A stretch of DNA of 63,126 bases from Bacteroidales bacterium (GTDB lineage Bacteria; Bacillota; Clostridia; Lachnospirales; Lachnospiraceae). How positions within the stretch are numbered: the stretch's first letter is position 1; each line of letters begins with the position of its first letter. The stretch covers positions 1-63,126 of the forward strand of contig JAMPFJ010000013.1 in the NCBI GenBank assembly GCA_023664535.1, in the 5' to 3' direction. Below are positions 1 through 7,953 of this stretch, in pieces. The translations under genes were made by a program, and so were the position numbers. Under the pieces are notes generated by a model, which was not told where the DNA came from, did not search any database, and worked only from the letters and a program-made list of their open reading frames with translations.

Positions 1-146
1 TCTATATTCTTCATAGAACGTGCCGTTCGATAACCAATTATTCCATTGATTTTTTGGGGAGCATGTTTCCACATCATATTACCGGCAATAATCATTGTAA
101 TTGGAATAAGTAAATCACAAAACAATATAAACCACCAAAACCACAT
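1..146 (-). CDS. SdpI family membrane protein, N-terminal fragment cut by window edge
   Basis: This is the first 48 or so codons of a gene running off the left edge. The start at 146 is an ATG preceded by a strong AAAGGAGGGG ribosome binding site. Residues 1-25 form a hydrophobic membrane segment. It is followed by a motif reading GIIGYRTARSMKN, which is the hallmark of the SdpI/YhfL family (GYRT-x-RSMKN). SdpI is the membrane immunity and signalling protein against the SdpC toxin in Bacillus, but most family members in Clostridia have no assigned role. The remainder lies outside the window, so the number of membrane segments cannot be given. The motif makes the family call fairly secure; the function is not. 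Confidence 0.75.
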   Translation of the reverse strand, partial: MWFWWFILFCDLLIPITMIIAGNMMWKHAPQKINGIIGYRTARSMKNI

Positions 147-267
147 ATATTCCCCTCCTTTATCCCATCTCCTTATTCCTAAAACCCCGCTTACTAAGCA
201 CGCAATAGAAGCTGCATCCTGTCATACCTGCACTATCTATAACGATTATTTAAGGAGATTTCCCCAA

Positions 268-612
268 TTATGCTTCAAACCGTACATCAATCGAAGAATC
301 ATACAGTGGGCATCCATATTCCAGCATAATATCTATCATCTGGTTCATATGCTCCTCTGTTATGCCATAACAATCAAAACGTACAAACTGCTCTGTTATC
401 ATCAGTTCAAAGGATTCATCACCCTTTTCAAAATATGTATTCCCATCACACAACCAATCCGCAAATGCCGTTTTTATATCATTCAAAATTTTATCAGCCG
501 GCAGATTTTCTAATCCCTCAACCGTCTCCTCATCCGACAACAACACATAAATTTTGCTATTTTCGATTGTTTGCTTTTGTTTCGTTTTCCAAAAACTCAA
601 ATCCCTTGCCAT
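268..612 (-). CDS. Uncharacterised 114-residue protein, immunity-like
   Basis: A small soluble acidic protein of 114 residues with no signal peptide or membrane segment. It begins MARDLSFWKTK and contains a conserved-looking VRFDCYG segment near residue 77. I recall similar small proteins of this pattern (starting with -RDL-FWK and containing FVRFDCYG) in Firmicutes genomes, often near polymorphic-toxin or contact-dependent loci, but I cannot assign a named family. The start at 612 has a good AAAGGAGGC ribosome binding site, and it lies inside the 3' end of the upstream gene, overlapping it by 56 bases in another frame. The pair is therefore probably co-translated. No toxin is visible next to it. 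The gene is real; its role is inferred only loosely. Confidence 0.7.
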   Translation of the reverse strand: MARDLSFWKTKQKQTIENSKIYVLLSDEETVEGLENLPADKILNDIKTAFADWLCDGNTYFEKGDESFELMITEQFVRFDCYGITEEHMNQMIDIMLEYGCPLYDSSIDVRFEA

Positions 613-1243
613 TTTTGAATGCCTCCTTTACTTTTTCTATTCGCGGAATGCACTCCGAGAACACTACACAAGCTGTTCTCTCGAACCGCTCCCTATATTC
701 ATGAATAATATCGTCAACATTATCATCAACATATATCAAAGACATTATCAACTTAGCCCACCCTTCACCCTCCGAAATGATGTTGTTCCACTGGATATTA
801 TTTGCCGTATCCCCAAGTGCCATTTTAAATTTATCTAAAGTTTCACAAGCATCCCACAAAGGAACTGCATACCGCAACAAATTATAAACTATCCAATCCG
901 CCATTTGATTAATATCCGTGCTGCCATTAACACGAAATATATATTCCCCATCTTCAATAACATTAAACAGGCATTCAGAACCCGTTCTCCAGCCTTTTTT
1001 ATATTTCCTTCCTTGAATATAAGCCTCACATTTTTTATAAACAGCATATTCAAATCCGTAATTTGGCATAACTTCATATTCATCTATGCCTCTGATTTTA
1101 TCCTCAGGTAATCCCACAAATTGTACGCACTCTCCAAGCTTCCGCTCAAATGTATTGTGACTCTTTTTCTTAAAACCATATGGTTCCAATCCTCTTAAAA
1201 CTTCCAATTCCAATTCTTTTATTTTTTCTTTAGCTGTAGTCAT
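557..1243 (-). CDS. Uncharacterised protein, possibly DUF4304-like
   Basis: A soluble protein of about 228 residues. The N-terminal part (an amphipathic helix, then GFKKKSHNTFERKLGECVQF) resembles the start of DUF4304-type proteins, where a helix is followed by GFKK-x-NTF and a beta sheet. The C-terminal half carries Trp-rich and acidic helices and has no recognised motif. Three start codons lie in a row (GTG, ATG, ATG). The third, at 1243, sits at the best distance from the AGGAGA site and is chosen here. The last 56 bases overlap the next gene, indicating translational coupling. DUF4304 proteins have no firm function, though some occur in toxin-immunity neighbourhoods. Family assignment is tentative. 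Confidence 0.65.
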   Translation of the reverse strand: MTTAKEKIKELELEVLRGLEPYGFKKKSHNTFERKLGECVQFVGLPEDKIRGIDEYEVMPNYGFEYAVYKKCEAYIQGRKYKKGWRTGSECLFNVIEDGEYIFRVNGSTDINQMADWIVYNLLRYAVPLWDACETLDKFKMALGDTANNIQWNNIISEGEGWAKLIMSLIYVDDNVDDIIHEYRERFERTACVVFSECIPRIEKVKEAFKNGKGFEFLENETKANNRK

Positions 1244-1315
1244 CATCACTCTCCTGTTAATTATCCTAATGGTTGAACAAAAAAGGAGCCTGCCGCCCGC
1301 CAGAGTGAAAAGGGG

Positions 1316-1582
1316 TTAATCAATATAAAACTTTCTCTCCTCCTGTACCTCCATATCGTAACTTTCAATTCCGTCAATATGAATAAAGCTTCCCTCTTCT
1401 ACCATACCCAGAAAATCCCGCACAAGTCCGGCTTCTCCCTGCACCTCCAGCTCCACTCTCCCGTCATCCAGATTGATGGCATAGCCGGTAAGCCCCAGCT
1501 GCTTTGCCGTATAATAGGCGCGGTAACGGAAGCCTACTCCCTGTACCCGCCCGCTTACATAATAATGTTTTCTCACTGTCAT
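1316..1582 (-). CDS. acyP: Acylphosphatase
   Basis: An 88-residue cytoplasmic enzyme that hydrolyses the carboxyl-phosphate bond of acylphosphates. The first family signature is seen at residues 11-20 as GRVQGVGFR, including the catalytic arginine. The catalytic asparagine is seen near residue 37 in the second signature, YAINLDDGRVE. The size matches the family (about 90 residues). It follows the HAD phosphatase gene with a gap of 33 bases and is likely the last gene of the CoA cluster transcript. In an organism making butyryl-phosphate and acetyl-phosphate such an enzyme could act on those, but this is an inference. The downstream sequence has a GC-rich segment followed by six T residues on the minus strand that could serve as a weak terminator. 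Confidence 0.95.
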   Translation of the reverse strand: MTVRKHYYVSGRVQGVGFRYRAYYTAKQLGLTGYAINLDDGRVELEVQGEAGLVRDFLGMVEEGSFIHIDGIESYDMEVQEERKFYID

Positions 1583-1615
1583 ATTTCGTTTTCCCCCATC
1601 GATACGTTATCCGCC

Positions 1616-2425
1616 TTACCGAAAGTAATCGTCAATAATTTCCAGCAGCCCGTTTTCATCATTTGTTTTTTTCGTAACCACATCTGCCGCCTTTTTTACC
1701 GTTTCCTGGGCATTTGCCATGGCAACACCGACACCGGCATATTGAATCATGGAGATATCGTTAAATCCGTCCCCACAGGCAACGGTATCCTCCCTGTCCA
1801 CACCGATTATCGCAAACAGGCGTTCAAGGGACGCCGCCTTATCCACCCCTAACGGCATAGCCTCAATAAAAAAGGGCTCCGAGCGGTAAATGCTTAACCT
1901 TCCCTCGTATGCAGATGCCATTTCCCGCTCTAACTGCGGCGCTTCCTCCGTTCCGGCAGTAAAGAGACATTTATTCACCTCAAAATCCACATAGGACAAA
2001 AAGTTCTCCGTCTGTTTTAATTCCATCCGGTTGATTCCCGCCTCTAATTTCATATATTCGTCTATCCGGGTTGCCGCAATTACCGAATCCCCTTCATAGG
2101 TTACCATACCCATATCATGTCCCTTTGCATATTCATACAGCGGTGCGATACATTCTTTTGGGAAAATCTGCTGATATACCGTTTCCCCGGTCTTAACCCG
2201 GGTAATCTTAGCTCCGTTAAAACAGAGTATATAGCCGTCATATTTTTCCAACTGCAGGGTATCCGCTATCCATTTCACCCCATGGGTGGGTCTGCCTGAT
2301 GCAATGACAATGGTATGTCCTCTTTTCTGGATATCCAACAGTGCCGCCAATGTCTCCGGCGTTATCTCTTTTTTACTGTTCGTCAGCGTCCCGTCAATAT
2401 CCAGAATCAATACTTTTCTCTTCAT
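1616..2425 (-). CDS. HAD superfamily phosphatase, Cof-like type IIB
   Basis: A 269-residue soluble phosphatase. Motif I with the two catalytic aspartates is at residues 9-13 (DIDGT). Motif II is the serine in IASGRP near residue 42. Motif III lysine lies in the GVDKAASL segment near residue 195. Motif IV is GDGFNDISMI near residue 218, followed by the GVAMANA segment typical of the Cof/YkrA group. The IIB cap lies between motifs II and III. These enzymes dephosphorylate sugar phosphates, flavin or pyridoxal nucleotides, and substrates cannot be read from sequence. It lies 20 bases downstream of coaBC and is probably cotranscribed. A role in CoA metabolism is possible from position only. The start has a GGAGGAAAGAG site. 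Confidence 0.9.
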   Translation of the reverse strand: MKRKVLILDIDGTLTNSKKEITPETLAALLDIQKRGHTIVIASGRPTHGVKWIADTLQLEKYDGYILCFNGAKITRVKTGETVYQQIFPKECIAPLYEYAKGHDMGMVTYEGDSVIAATRIDEYMKLEAGINRMELKQTENFLSYVDFEVNKCLFTAGTEEAPQLEREMASAYEGRLSIYRSEPFFIEAMPLGVDKAASLERLFAIIGVDREDTVACGDGFNDISMIQYAGVGVAMANAQETVKKAADVVTKKTNDENGLLEIIDDYFR

Positions 2426-2445
2426 TCCCTCGCTCTTTCCTCCGT

Positions 2446-3648
2446 TTACCGTTTTTCTTCGGAAATGACCAGCAGCTCATCCAATATTGCCTCCGCCACC
2501 TTTTCCTTTGCCATTAACGGCAGCTCTTTTCTCCCATTTTCCCTAATCAGGGTCACCACATTGGTATCCACGCCAAACCCGGCGCCCTCTACCTTAAGGC
2601 TGTTGGCAACAATCATGTCTGCATGCTTATCCCGAAGCTTTTTTTCTGCATTTTCCAGCAAATCCTTTGTTTCCATGGCAAAACCGCAAAGTATCTGTCC
2701 CGGTTTCTTATGCTTCCCAAGATAGCTTAAAATATCCGTTGTCCGAACCAGGGAAACCGACATTTCTCCATCCTTTTTCTTAATCTTGTCCTCCGCCACC
2801 GTTTCCGGTGTATAATCCGCTACCGCTGCCGCCTTTATGATAAGCTCTGCATCCTCTGCGTTTTCCTTTACTGCCTCAAACATATCCTTTGCACTGACCA
2901 CCGGAACAACCCGGACAAACAACGGTCTGGAAAGAGCAGTCTGCCCGGTAATCAGCGTCACCTCCGCTCCCCGCTCCATTGCGCATTTGGCTATGGCATA
3001 TCCCATTTTTCCGGTAGAATGATTGGAAATAAAACGAACCGGGTCTATCGCTTCCATCGTCGGTCCTGCGGTAACCAGCACCTTCTTTCCCGCCATATCC
3101 TTTTCATAATGAAGCTCCTTCAGAATATATGCCAAAATATCCTCTTCCGGCGGAAGCTTTCCCGCTCCGGTATCTCCACAGGCAAGATAACCGGTTGCCG
3201 GACGGATTATCTCATATCCGTACCCCTCCAGCTTCTTTAAATTATCCTGTACAATGGGATTTTCAAACATATTGGTATTCATTGCCGGAGCAATAATTTT
3301 TTTTGCCTTACATGCCATAATGGTAGTGGTCAGCATATCGTCCGCTATTCCATTGGCAATCTTTCCAATCACGTTTGCCGATGCCGGCGCTGTCACAAAC
3401 AAATCCGCCCGCTTCGCCAATGCCACATGCTCTACATTATATTGAAAATTGCGGTCAAAGGTATCCACCAGACATTTATTCCCCGTCAACGTCTCAAAAG
3501 TAATGGGATTGATAAAATTTGTGGCATTCTTTGTCATGATGACATGGACGTCTGCGCCAAGCTTAACCAGCATACTGGCAAGATTGGCGATTTTGTATGC
3601 CGCAATGGAACCGGTAACCCCTAAAACTACTGTCTTTCCTTTTAACAT
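2446..3648 (-). CDS. coaBC: Bifunctional phosphopantothenoylcysteine decarboxylase / phosphopantothenate-cysteine ligase
   Basis: A 400-residue bifunctional enzyme for the second and third steps of CoA synthesis from pantothenate. The N-terminal CoaC flavoprotein domain (about residues 1-185) shows the GVTGSIAAYK start, the catalytic-His region (NVEHVAL), the PAMNTNM motif and the cysteine-bearing LACGDTGAGKL lid. The C-terminal CoaB ligase domain (about 190-395) begins KKVLVTAGPTMEAIDPVRFISN and ends with CTP-binding segments including AAAVADYTP and IVANSL. The length fits the usual 400. A clear AGGAGAAGCA ribosome site precedes the ATG. It sits downstream of panD in the same direction with a 101-base gap that holds no gene, and forms one pathway with panBCD. 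Confidence 0.97.
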   Translation of the reverse strand: MLKGKTVVLGVTGSIAAYKIANLASMLVKLGADVHVIMTKNATNFINPITFETLTGNKCLVDTFDRNFQYNVEHVALAKRADLFVTAPASANVIGKIANGIADDMLTTTIMACKAKKIIAPAMNTNMFENPIVQDNLKKLEGYGYEIIRPATGYLACGDTGAGKLPPEEDILAYILKELHYEKDMAGKKVLVTAGPTMEAIDPVRFISNHSTGKMGYAIAKCAMERGAEVTLITGQTALSRPLFVRVVPVVSAKDMFEAVKENAEDAELIIKAAAVADYTPETVAEDKIKKKDGEMSVSLVRTTDILSYLGKHKKPGQILCGFAMETKDLLENAEKKLRDKHADMIVANSLKVEGAGFGVDTNVVTLIRENGRKELPLMAKEKVAEAILDELLVISEEKR

Positions 3649-3749
3649 TGCTTCTCCTCTCCCTGCTTACCGCAAATAAACCAACAATGCTTCCATCGAA
3701 TGGGTATCGGCAAGCAGCAATCCTCTTACCCCTGTCATTTATCCGCTCC

Positions 3750-4148
3750 TCAGCCGCTGTACTCCGGACTAAGCTCTCCATATTTTTCATACCGGGAAAC
3801 CTGTCTGATTTTATTGTCTGCATCTACAAATACAACATACGGCTTATGCTCCTTTGCCTCCTCTGCCGTCATCTGGGCATAAGACATAATAATGATATGG
3901 TCTCCCACCGCCACCTGTCTTGCGGCAGCGCCGTTTAAACAAATCATACCGCTGTCCGGTTTACCGGCTATCGTATAGGTCTCGAACCGGTTTCCGTTTT
4001 CCACATCCACAATCTGTACATACTCATATTCCAAAATGCCGGCAGCCTCCATCAGCACAGGGTCAACCGTGATGCTCCCCACATAATTGAGCTCTGCCTG
4101 CTTGACCGTCGCCCGGTGAATTTTCCCCTTCAGCATATTTACAAACAT
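3750..4148 (-). CDS. panD: Aspartate 1-decarboxylase
   Basis: A 132-residue pyruvoyl enzyme that makes beta-alanine from L-aspartate for pantothenate synthesis. The self-cleavage site Gly-Ser that yields the pyruvoyl group is at residues 24-26 in NYVGSITVD. The conserved segments [16 protein letters not shown] and the [10 protein letters not shown] strand follow. Lys-9 and the N-terminal [11 protein letters not shown] strand match the family. It begins with a strong AGGAGGAAAAGG site 24 bases after panC, so panC and panD are cotranscribed. No maturation factor gene (panZ) is seen in the window, as expected for Firmicutes. Confidence 0.97.
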   Translation of the reverse strand: MFVNMLKGKIHRATVKQAELNYVGSITVDPVLMEAAGILEYEYVQIVDVENGNRFETYTIAGKPDSGMICLNGAAARQVAVGDHIIIMSYAQMTAEEAKEHKPYVVFVDADNKIRQVSRYEKYGELSPEYSG

Positions 4149-4172
4149 TTTCCTTTTCCTCCTGCTTATCCC

Positions 4173-5015
4173 CTACATCATAATCCGGTTATCAATCAGC
4201 CTTGTGGTTCCGATATACACGGCAATGGCAATCAGTACCGCTCCCTCAATCCGCTCAATGGGCTGAATGGTGTCAAAGCTTACCACCTCGACATAATCAA
4301 TCTTCGCAAGGGGACAGGTGTTTAAGGCATCGACTATCGTCTGCTTTATCTTCGCCGCATCCTTTTCCCCTCCGTTAATTGCCTGCATGGCTTTTTCCAG
4401 GGACTGATTCAGAATAACCGCCTGTTTTCTTTCCTCCGCCGAAAGATAAGTGTTTCTTGAACTCTTTGCCAGTCCGTCCTCTTCACGGATAATCGGACAT
4501 CCGATAATTTCAATATCAAAATTTAAGTCTGTCACCATACGGCGGATAATCGCAAGCTGCTGGGCGTCCTTTTGTCCGAAATAGGCACGGTGCGCCGGAA
4601 TAATGTGAAACAGCTTGGAAACGACCGTCTGTACCCCGCGGAAATGCACCGGACGGCTTGCGCCACATAATTTCTCCGGCAGCGTATGCATATCCACATA
4701 GGCACAAAAATCCGGACCATACATTTCCTCTTCCTCCGGATGGAATATCCAGTCCACTCCTGCCTCCTGGCAGATTTTGGAATCCCTCTCCAAATCTCTC
4801 GGATATGCCTCCAAATCCTCATTAGGTCCAAACTGCATCGGGTTGACAAAAATACTCACCACAACCTTGTCGTTTTCCCTGCCTGCCCGCTCAATCAGGC
4901 TTTTATGCCCCTCATGCAGATAGCCCATGGTCGGAACCAACGCCACGCTAAGCCCCTGTTCTTTCCATTCCTTTACCTGGTTTCTGGTTTCTTCAACCGA
5001 ACCTGAAATTTTCAT
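4173..5015 (-). CDS. panC: Pantothenate synthetase (pantoate--beta-alanine ligase)
   Basis: A 280-residue ATP-dependent ligase that joins pantoate and beta-alanine through a pantoyl-adenylate. The nucleotidyl-transferase HIGH motif is at residues 33-37 (HEGHKSLI) after PTMGYL. The KMSKS-like motif is seen in the GLAKSSRN segment near residue 183. The pantoate-binding segment FVNPMQFGPNEDL and the SKLFHIIPAHRAYFGQKDAQQL stretch match the family. The length is normal. The start has a GGAGATAGAAG site. It lies between panB and panD, both in the same direction, completing the pantothenate pathway. Confidence 0.97.
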   Translation of the reverse strand: MKISGSVEETRNQVKEWKEQGLSVALVPTMGYLHEGHKSLIERAGRENDKVVVSIFVNPMQFGPNEDLEAYPRDLERDSKICQEAGVDWIFHPEEEEMYGPDFCAYVDMHTLPEKLCGASRPVHFRGVQTVVSKLFHIIPAHRAYFGQKDAQQLAIIRRMVTDLNFDIEIIGCPIIREEDGLAKSSRNTYLSAEERKQAVILNQSLEKAMQAINGGEKDAAKIKQTIVDALNTCPLAKIDYVEVVSFDTIQPIERIEGAVLIAIAVYIGTTRLIDNRIMM

Positions 5016-5046
5016 CTTCTTCTATCTCCTTTTCCTCTGCATTCCA

Positions 5047-5874
5047 TCAATACAGTTTTTCCAACACGTCGTCACTTATGGTATATTCATGCTCCCTGGC
5101 AGGAAAGCTCCCATCTTTTACCGCTGCGTCATAAGAAGAAAATGCTTCCTTCATCACGGCTCCGATATCAGCAAACCGTCTGACAAATTTTGGGGTAAAA
5201 TCACTGAACATTCCCAGCATATCCTGATAGACCAAAACCTGTCCGTCACAGACATTTCCCGCACCGATACCAATTGTAGGAACTGCCACCGCTTCGGTCA
5301 CCAGCTTTGCCAGCTTTGCCGGAACACACTCCAATACCATGGCAAATACCCCTACCGCCTCCAGCGCCCTTGCATCCTCTATCAGCTTCTTTGCCGCTGC
5401 CTCGGTTTTTCCCTGTACCTTAAATCCGCCGAACGCATTGATGGACTGCGGAGTAAGCCCCAAATGTCCACAGACCGGGATTCCTGCGTCCACGATTGCC
5501 TTAATCTGGGGGCAAACCTCTCTTCCCCCCTCCAGCTTAACCGCATTTGCACGTCCTTCCTTCATCAGCCTTCCCGCATTCACCACCGCATCATAAACAG
5601 AGGTCTGATAGCTCATAAACGGCATATCGCAGATTACCAGCGCATCTTTTGCCCCTCTTGCTACTGCTGCGGAGTGATGTATCATATCCTCCATGGTAAC
5701 GGAAATAGTATCCTCATACCCCAACATTACATTTCCGAGGGAATCACCGACTAAAATAGAATTTACGCCTGCCTCGTCCATCAGCTTGGCGGTAGAATAA
5801 TCATATGCGGTAAGCATGGAAAGCTTCTCCCCTTTTTCCTTAGCCTGTTTAAATGTTAACACTGTATTTTTCAT
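5047..5874 (-). CDS. panB: 3-methyl-2-oxobutanoate hydroxymethyltransferase
   Basis: A 275-residue TIM-barrel enzyme that transfers a hydroxymethyl group from 5,10-methylene-tetrahydrofolate to alpha-ketoisovalerate, giving ketopantoate. The [18 protein letters not shown] segment, the metal-binding VGDSLG aspartate, and the catalytic-glutamate VKLEGG segment are seen, along with GHLGLTPQS and [17 protein letters not shown]. The frame is open further upstream, but the ATG at 5874 is preferred because it has a GGAGAAGAGG site and gives the usual family N-terminus. Directly upstream lies a long inverted repeat that separates it from the PanG-like gene. Confidence 0.96.
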   Translation of the reverse strand: MKNTVLTFKQAKEKGEKLSMLTAYDYSTAKLMDEAGVNSILVGDSLGNVMLGYEDTISVTMEDMIHHSAAVARGAKDALVICDMPFMSYQTSVYDAVVNAGRLMKEGRANAVKLEGGREVCPQIKAIVDAGIPVCGHLGLTPQSINAFGGFKVQGKTEAAAKKLIEDARALEAVGVFAMVLECVPAKLAKLVTEAVAVPTIGIGAGNVCDGQVLVYQDMLGMFSDFTPKFVRRFADIGAVMKEAFSSYDAAVKDGSFPAREHEYTISDDVLEKLY

Positions 5875-5900
5875 CCTCTTCTCCTTTCTACTTAAAATCA

Positions 5901-6107
5901 GTCGATAATTGCGAAACTTCTTAATTTTCAAAACCCAGTTGTACAATATAGACAATATCATAAGCAGGTGCTTTGGAGCCGCCGGTGCTTAGCGAGGTGC
6001 TTTCGAGCCTAGCACCGTTGCAGGCGACAAGCAGCGAAAGCGTGCCTGTGTTGATTTGTCTATATTACAACGGACATTTGCATAAACTTAAGTTTCGCCG
6101 ATTATCG
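5901..6107 (-). repeat. Long imperfect inverted repeat between panB and the PanG-like gene
   Basis: Two arms pair over roughly 55-60 bases: the left arm at about 5901-5958 and the right arm at about 6053-6107. Matching blocks are CGATAAT..GCGAAACTT at 5903-5919 against AAGTTTCGCCGATTATCG, and TTGTACAATATAGACAA at 5939-5955 against TTGTCTATATTACAAC at 6056-6071. The central 95 bases are GC-rich and hold a nested hairpin (GGTGCT at 5996-6001 with AGCACC at 6011-6016) and a CAGGTGCTTT/GAAAGCGTGCCTG pair. The right arm covers the last four codons and stop of the PanG-like gene. This could be a mobile palindromic element (MITE-like) or an mRNA processing hairpin. No ORF lies inside. Confidence 0.7.
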
Positions 6108-6945
6108 CTTCCAATTTCCGATAATCCCTGCCCGGATTTTTCTGCTTTGCCAGATTAAGCAGTTCCCGTCCGCAGGACAAATAGATATCTTTTCCGTTAT
6201 CCGGCAGCACGGACAAATGCTTTTCCACGGTTCGGACGTCTCCCCGCTCCACCGGTCCGGTCAGTGCGCCCACGCACCCCTGCCCGATAATCTGTTCCAC
6301 ATTATTCCTCACCAGTACTGCACTGAAGCTCCTTGCCTCCTCCTCGGAGAAACCGCATTCCGTAAGAAGTCCGTAACCGGTTGACAGTACTGCGGCAACA
6401 TGGTTGCTTAACATACTGGCGGCGGCATGATATTTTGCTTTTACTTCCTTTGCAATCTCAATCGCCTGGTTTCCCATTGCCTCCAATATGGATTTCCACA
6501 AAAAGACCGCCTTTTTATGTCCCTCCAGAGTAAAACTGACCGTATTTAATTGTTGATACACGGATTCTTTGCTGCTGAACGCAAACATTGGATGCATAGA
6601 GACCGGGTACGCACCATAGTCTTCTATCCCAGAAAAAACATCGGATGATAAGGAGCCACTCAAATGACAGAAAATTCTGCCGTTAATCTGTTCTTTTTTC
6701 AATGATTCCCATACCTCATTTACCGCTCCGTCGGGAGTCGACAATATTATGGTATCACTTGCCAAAACTACCTCCTGCATATCCCGAAAATATGCCGAAT
6801 CGGTAAAATCAGCTGCCCATCTGGCTTCTTCCTCACTTAAACTATAATAACCGGCAACCTGAATATCTGCCTGCTGTCCTTTGTCCTGGAAATATTTTCC
6901 CAGACTACAGCCCGCCTTTCCGGCGCCGATAAACCCTATTTTCAT
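6088..6945 (-). CDS. panG: PanG-like ketopantoate reductase (Rossmann fold, DUF2520)
   Basis: A 285-residue protein with an N-terminal NAD(P)-binding Rossmann fold (MKIGFIGAGKAGCSLGKYF, residues 1-19) and a helical C-terminal domain of the DUF2520 type. It contains the HLSGSLSSDVF and YPVSMHPMFAFS segments of that family and a conserved KYHAAASMLSNHV helix. Classical PanE (ketopantoate reductase) is absent from the cluster. A protein of this kind, PanG, has been reported as an alternative ketopantoate reductase in Francisella, with relatives in Enterococcus and Clostridioides. Its position directly before panBCD supports the same role. The ATG at 6945 with a GAGAGGTGATAG site is chosen over an upstream in-frame ATG. 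The exact substrate is inferred from context. Confidence 0.8.
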   Translation of the reverse strand: MKIGFIGAGKAGCSLGKYFQDKGQQADIQVAGYYSLSEEEARWAADFTDSAYFRDMQEVVLASDTIILSTPDGAVNEVWESLKKEQINGRIFCHLSGSLSSDVFSGIEDYGAYPVSMHPMFAFSSKESVYQQLNTVSFTLEGHKKAVFLWKSILEAMGNQAIEIAKEVKAKYHAAASMLSNHVAAVLSTGYGLLTECGFSEEEARSFSAVLVRNNVEQIIGQGCVGALTGPVERGDVRTVEKHLSVLPDNGKDIYLSCGRELLNLAKQKNPGRDYRKLEAIIGET

Positions 6946-7038
6946 GCTATCACCTCTCTCATGTGACAACACCTACCATCGATGCAGTTTCTTCCGAATA
7001 CCGCTCGCTTAGTACTGTACCATTTCCTCCCCCATATT

Positions 7039-7911
7039 TCAAGAATTTTTTTTCGTACAATCCTTTTCTTTCTTTTTTCTCCCGCCCTTTGCTTCTTTTT
7101 TCTGCTGCCTTCTTTCCCGTTTGCTTCTGTACGCCGCAGCCGCCTGTGGGGAATCTGTCTTCTCATCCTGAAATGCATACTTTAAGCTGTTTAACAACAG
7201 CACACTGCAAATGGCGGCAGCCGTCAGCACCAGATACACCAAAACCAGTGCGGTAGTTCTGCTGTATACCTCGTAATAATTTTTCAGTGTAAATGCGATA
7301 AAAAATCCCGGCAGAAATTCCGCCAGCGTCTGCCAAAGACAGGAAATAAGGCTTCCTCTCACTGTCATTTTCTGCTGGATAAAATATACCAGCATAACTA
7401 CTGCGGCAGTCTGAATTAACATCATCAGCACCCGCTCATAGCTTGTCAGAAAAAGCTCCGCCGTCGATGAATCAATCTCCGCCTCTGTCCCCTGTATCAT
7501 CAATACTATCGTATGAATACTCCGGTATCCCACCAGCGCCACCGATTCTGCCATTCCGTAACCCAGCCCGAGCATTACCGTCTTAGCAAAGGACATCTGC
7601 TTCCCGAAAACCGGTATAACAATGATAAGCCTTGGAATCAGCGTAAGTACTGCACCTGCCAGAGCAACAACAAACAGGTAAGCGAGATAATGGGCATTCA
7701 TAAAATCCATAAAATCGGTATGATTGAACAAATAGGTCAGTCCATGTTCCTTTATGCCCCACTGCATAATCAGATAAATTATCCCTCCCAGAAAGAAGGT
7801 AAACACCATTCCTCTCCGTTCCATAGGACATTTTGCCAAAGCAATTCCCCATACGATAAGCGGAATCAGTATACTGACTACTGCGGCTAATAAAAGCGCT
7901 GCCATTTCCAT
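7039..7911 (-). CDS. Polytopic membrane protein, possible YhfC-type intramembrane protease
   Basis: About 290 residues with seven to eight predicted membrane segments and a highly basic cytoplasmic tail (residues about 265-290, rich in Lys/Arg). A glutamate within a glycine-rich helix (LGYGMAESVALVG, near residue 125) resembles the active-site region of YhfC-family glutamic-type intramembrane proteases, but other family landmarks are not decisive. Of several start codons, the ATG at 7911 is the best spaced from the AGGAGG site. The gene follows the metal-binding lipoprotein gene by 42 bases and is probably cotranscribed with it. The membrane call is firm; the family call is weak. Confidence 0.6.
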   Translation of the reverse strand: MEMAALLLAAVVSILIPLIVWGIALAKCPMERRGMVFTFFLGGIIYLIMQWGIKEHGLTYLFNHTDFMDFMNAHYLAYLFVVALAGAVLTLIPRLIIVIPVFGKQMSFAKTVMLGLGYGMAESVALVGYRSIHTIVLMIQGTEAEIDSSTAELFLTSYERVLMMLIQTAAVVMLVYFIQQKMTVRGSLISCLWQTLAEFLPGFFIAFTLKNYYEVYSRTTALVLVYLVLTAAAICSVLLLNSLKYAFQDEKTDSPQAAAAYRSKRERRQQKKEAKGGRKKKEKDCTKKNS

Positions 7912-7953
7912 TGTCATTTTCCTCCTGTCTGTCAAAAAATTTCTTCCATCCTT

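Noticed and set aside
46..838. Plus-strand frames opposite the first three genes
   Set aside because: They mirror minus-strand genes that have ribosome sites and protein-like sequence.
1250..1315. GC-rich segment followed by six T on the minus strand after acyP
   Set aside because: The possible stem has only a few consistent pairs, so I do not list it as a terminator feature.
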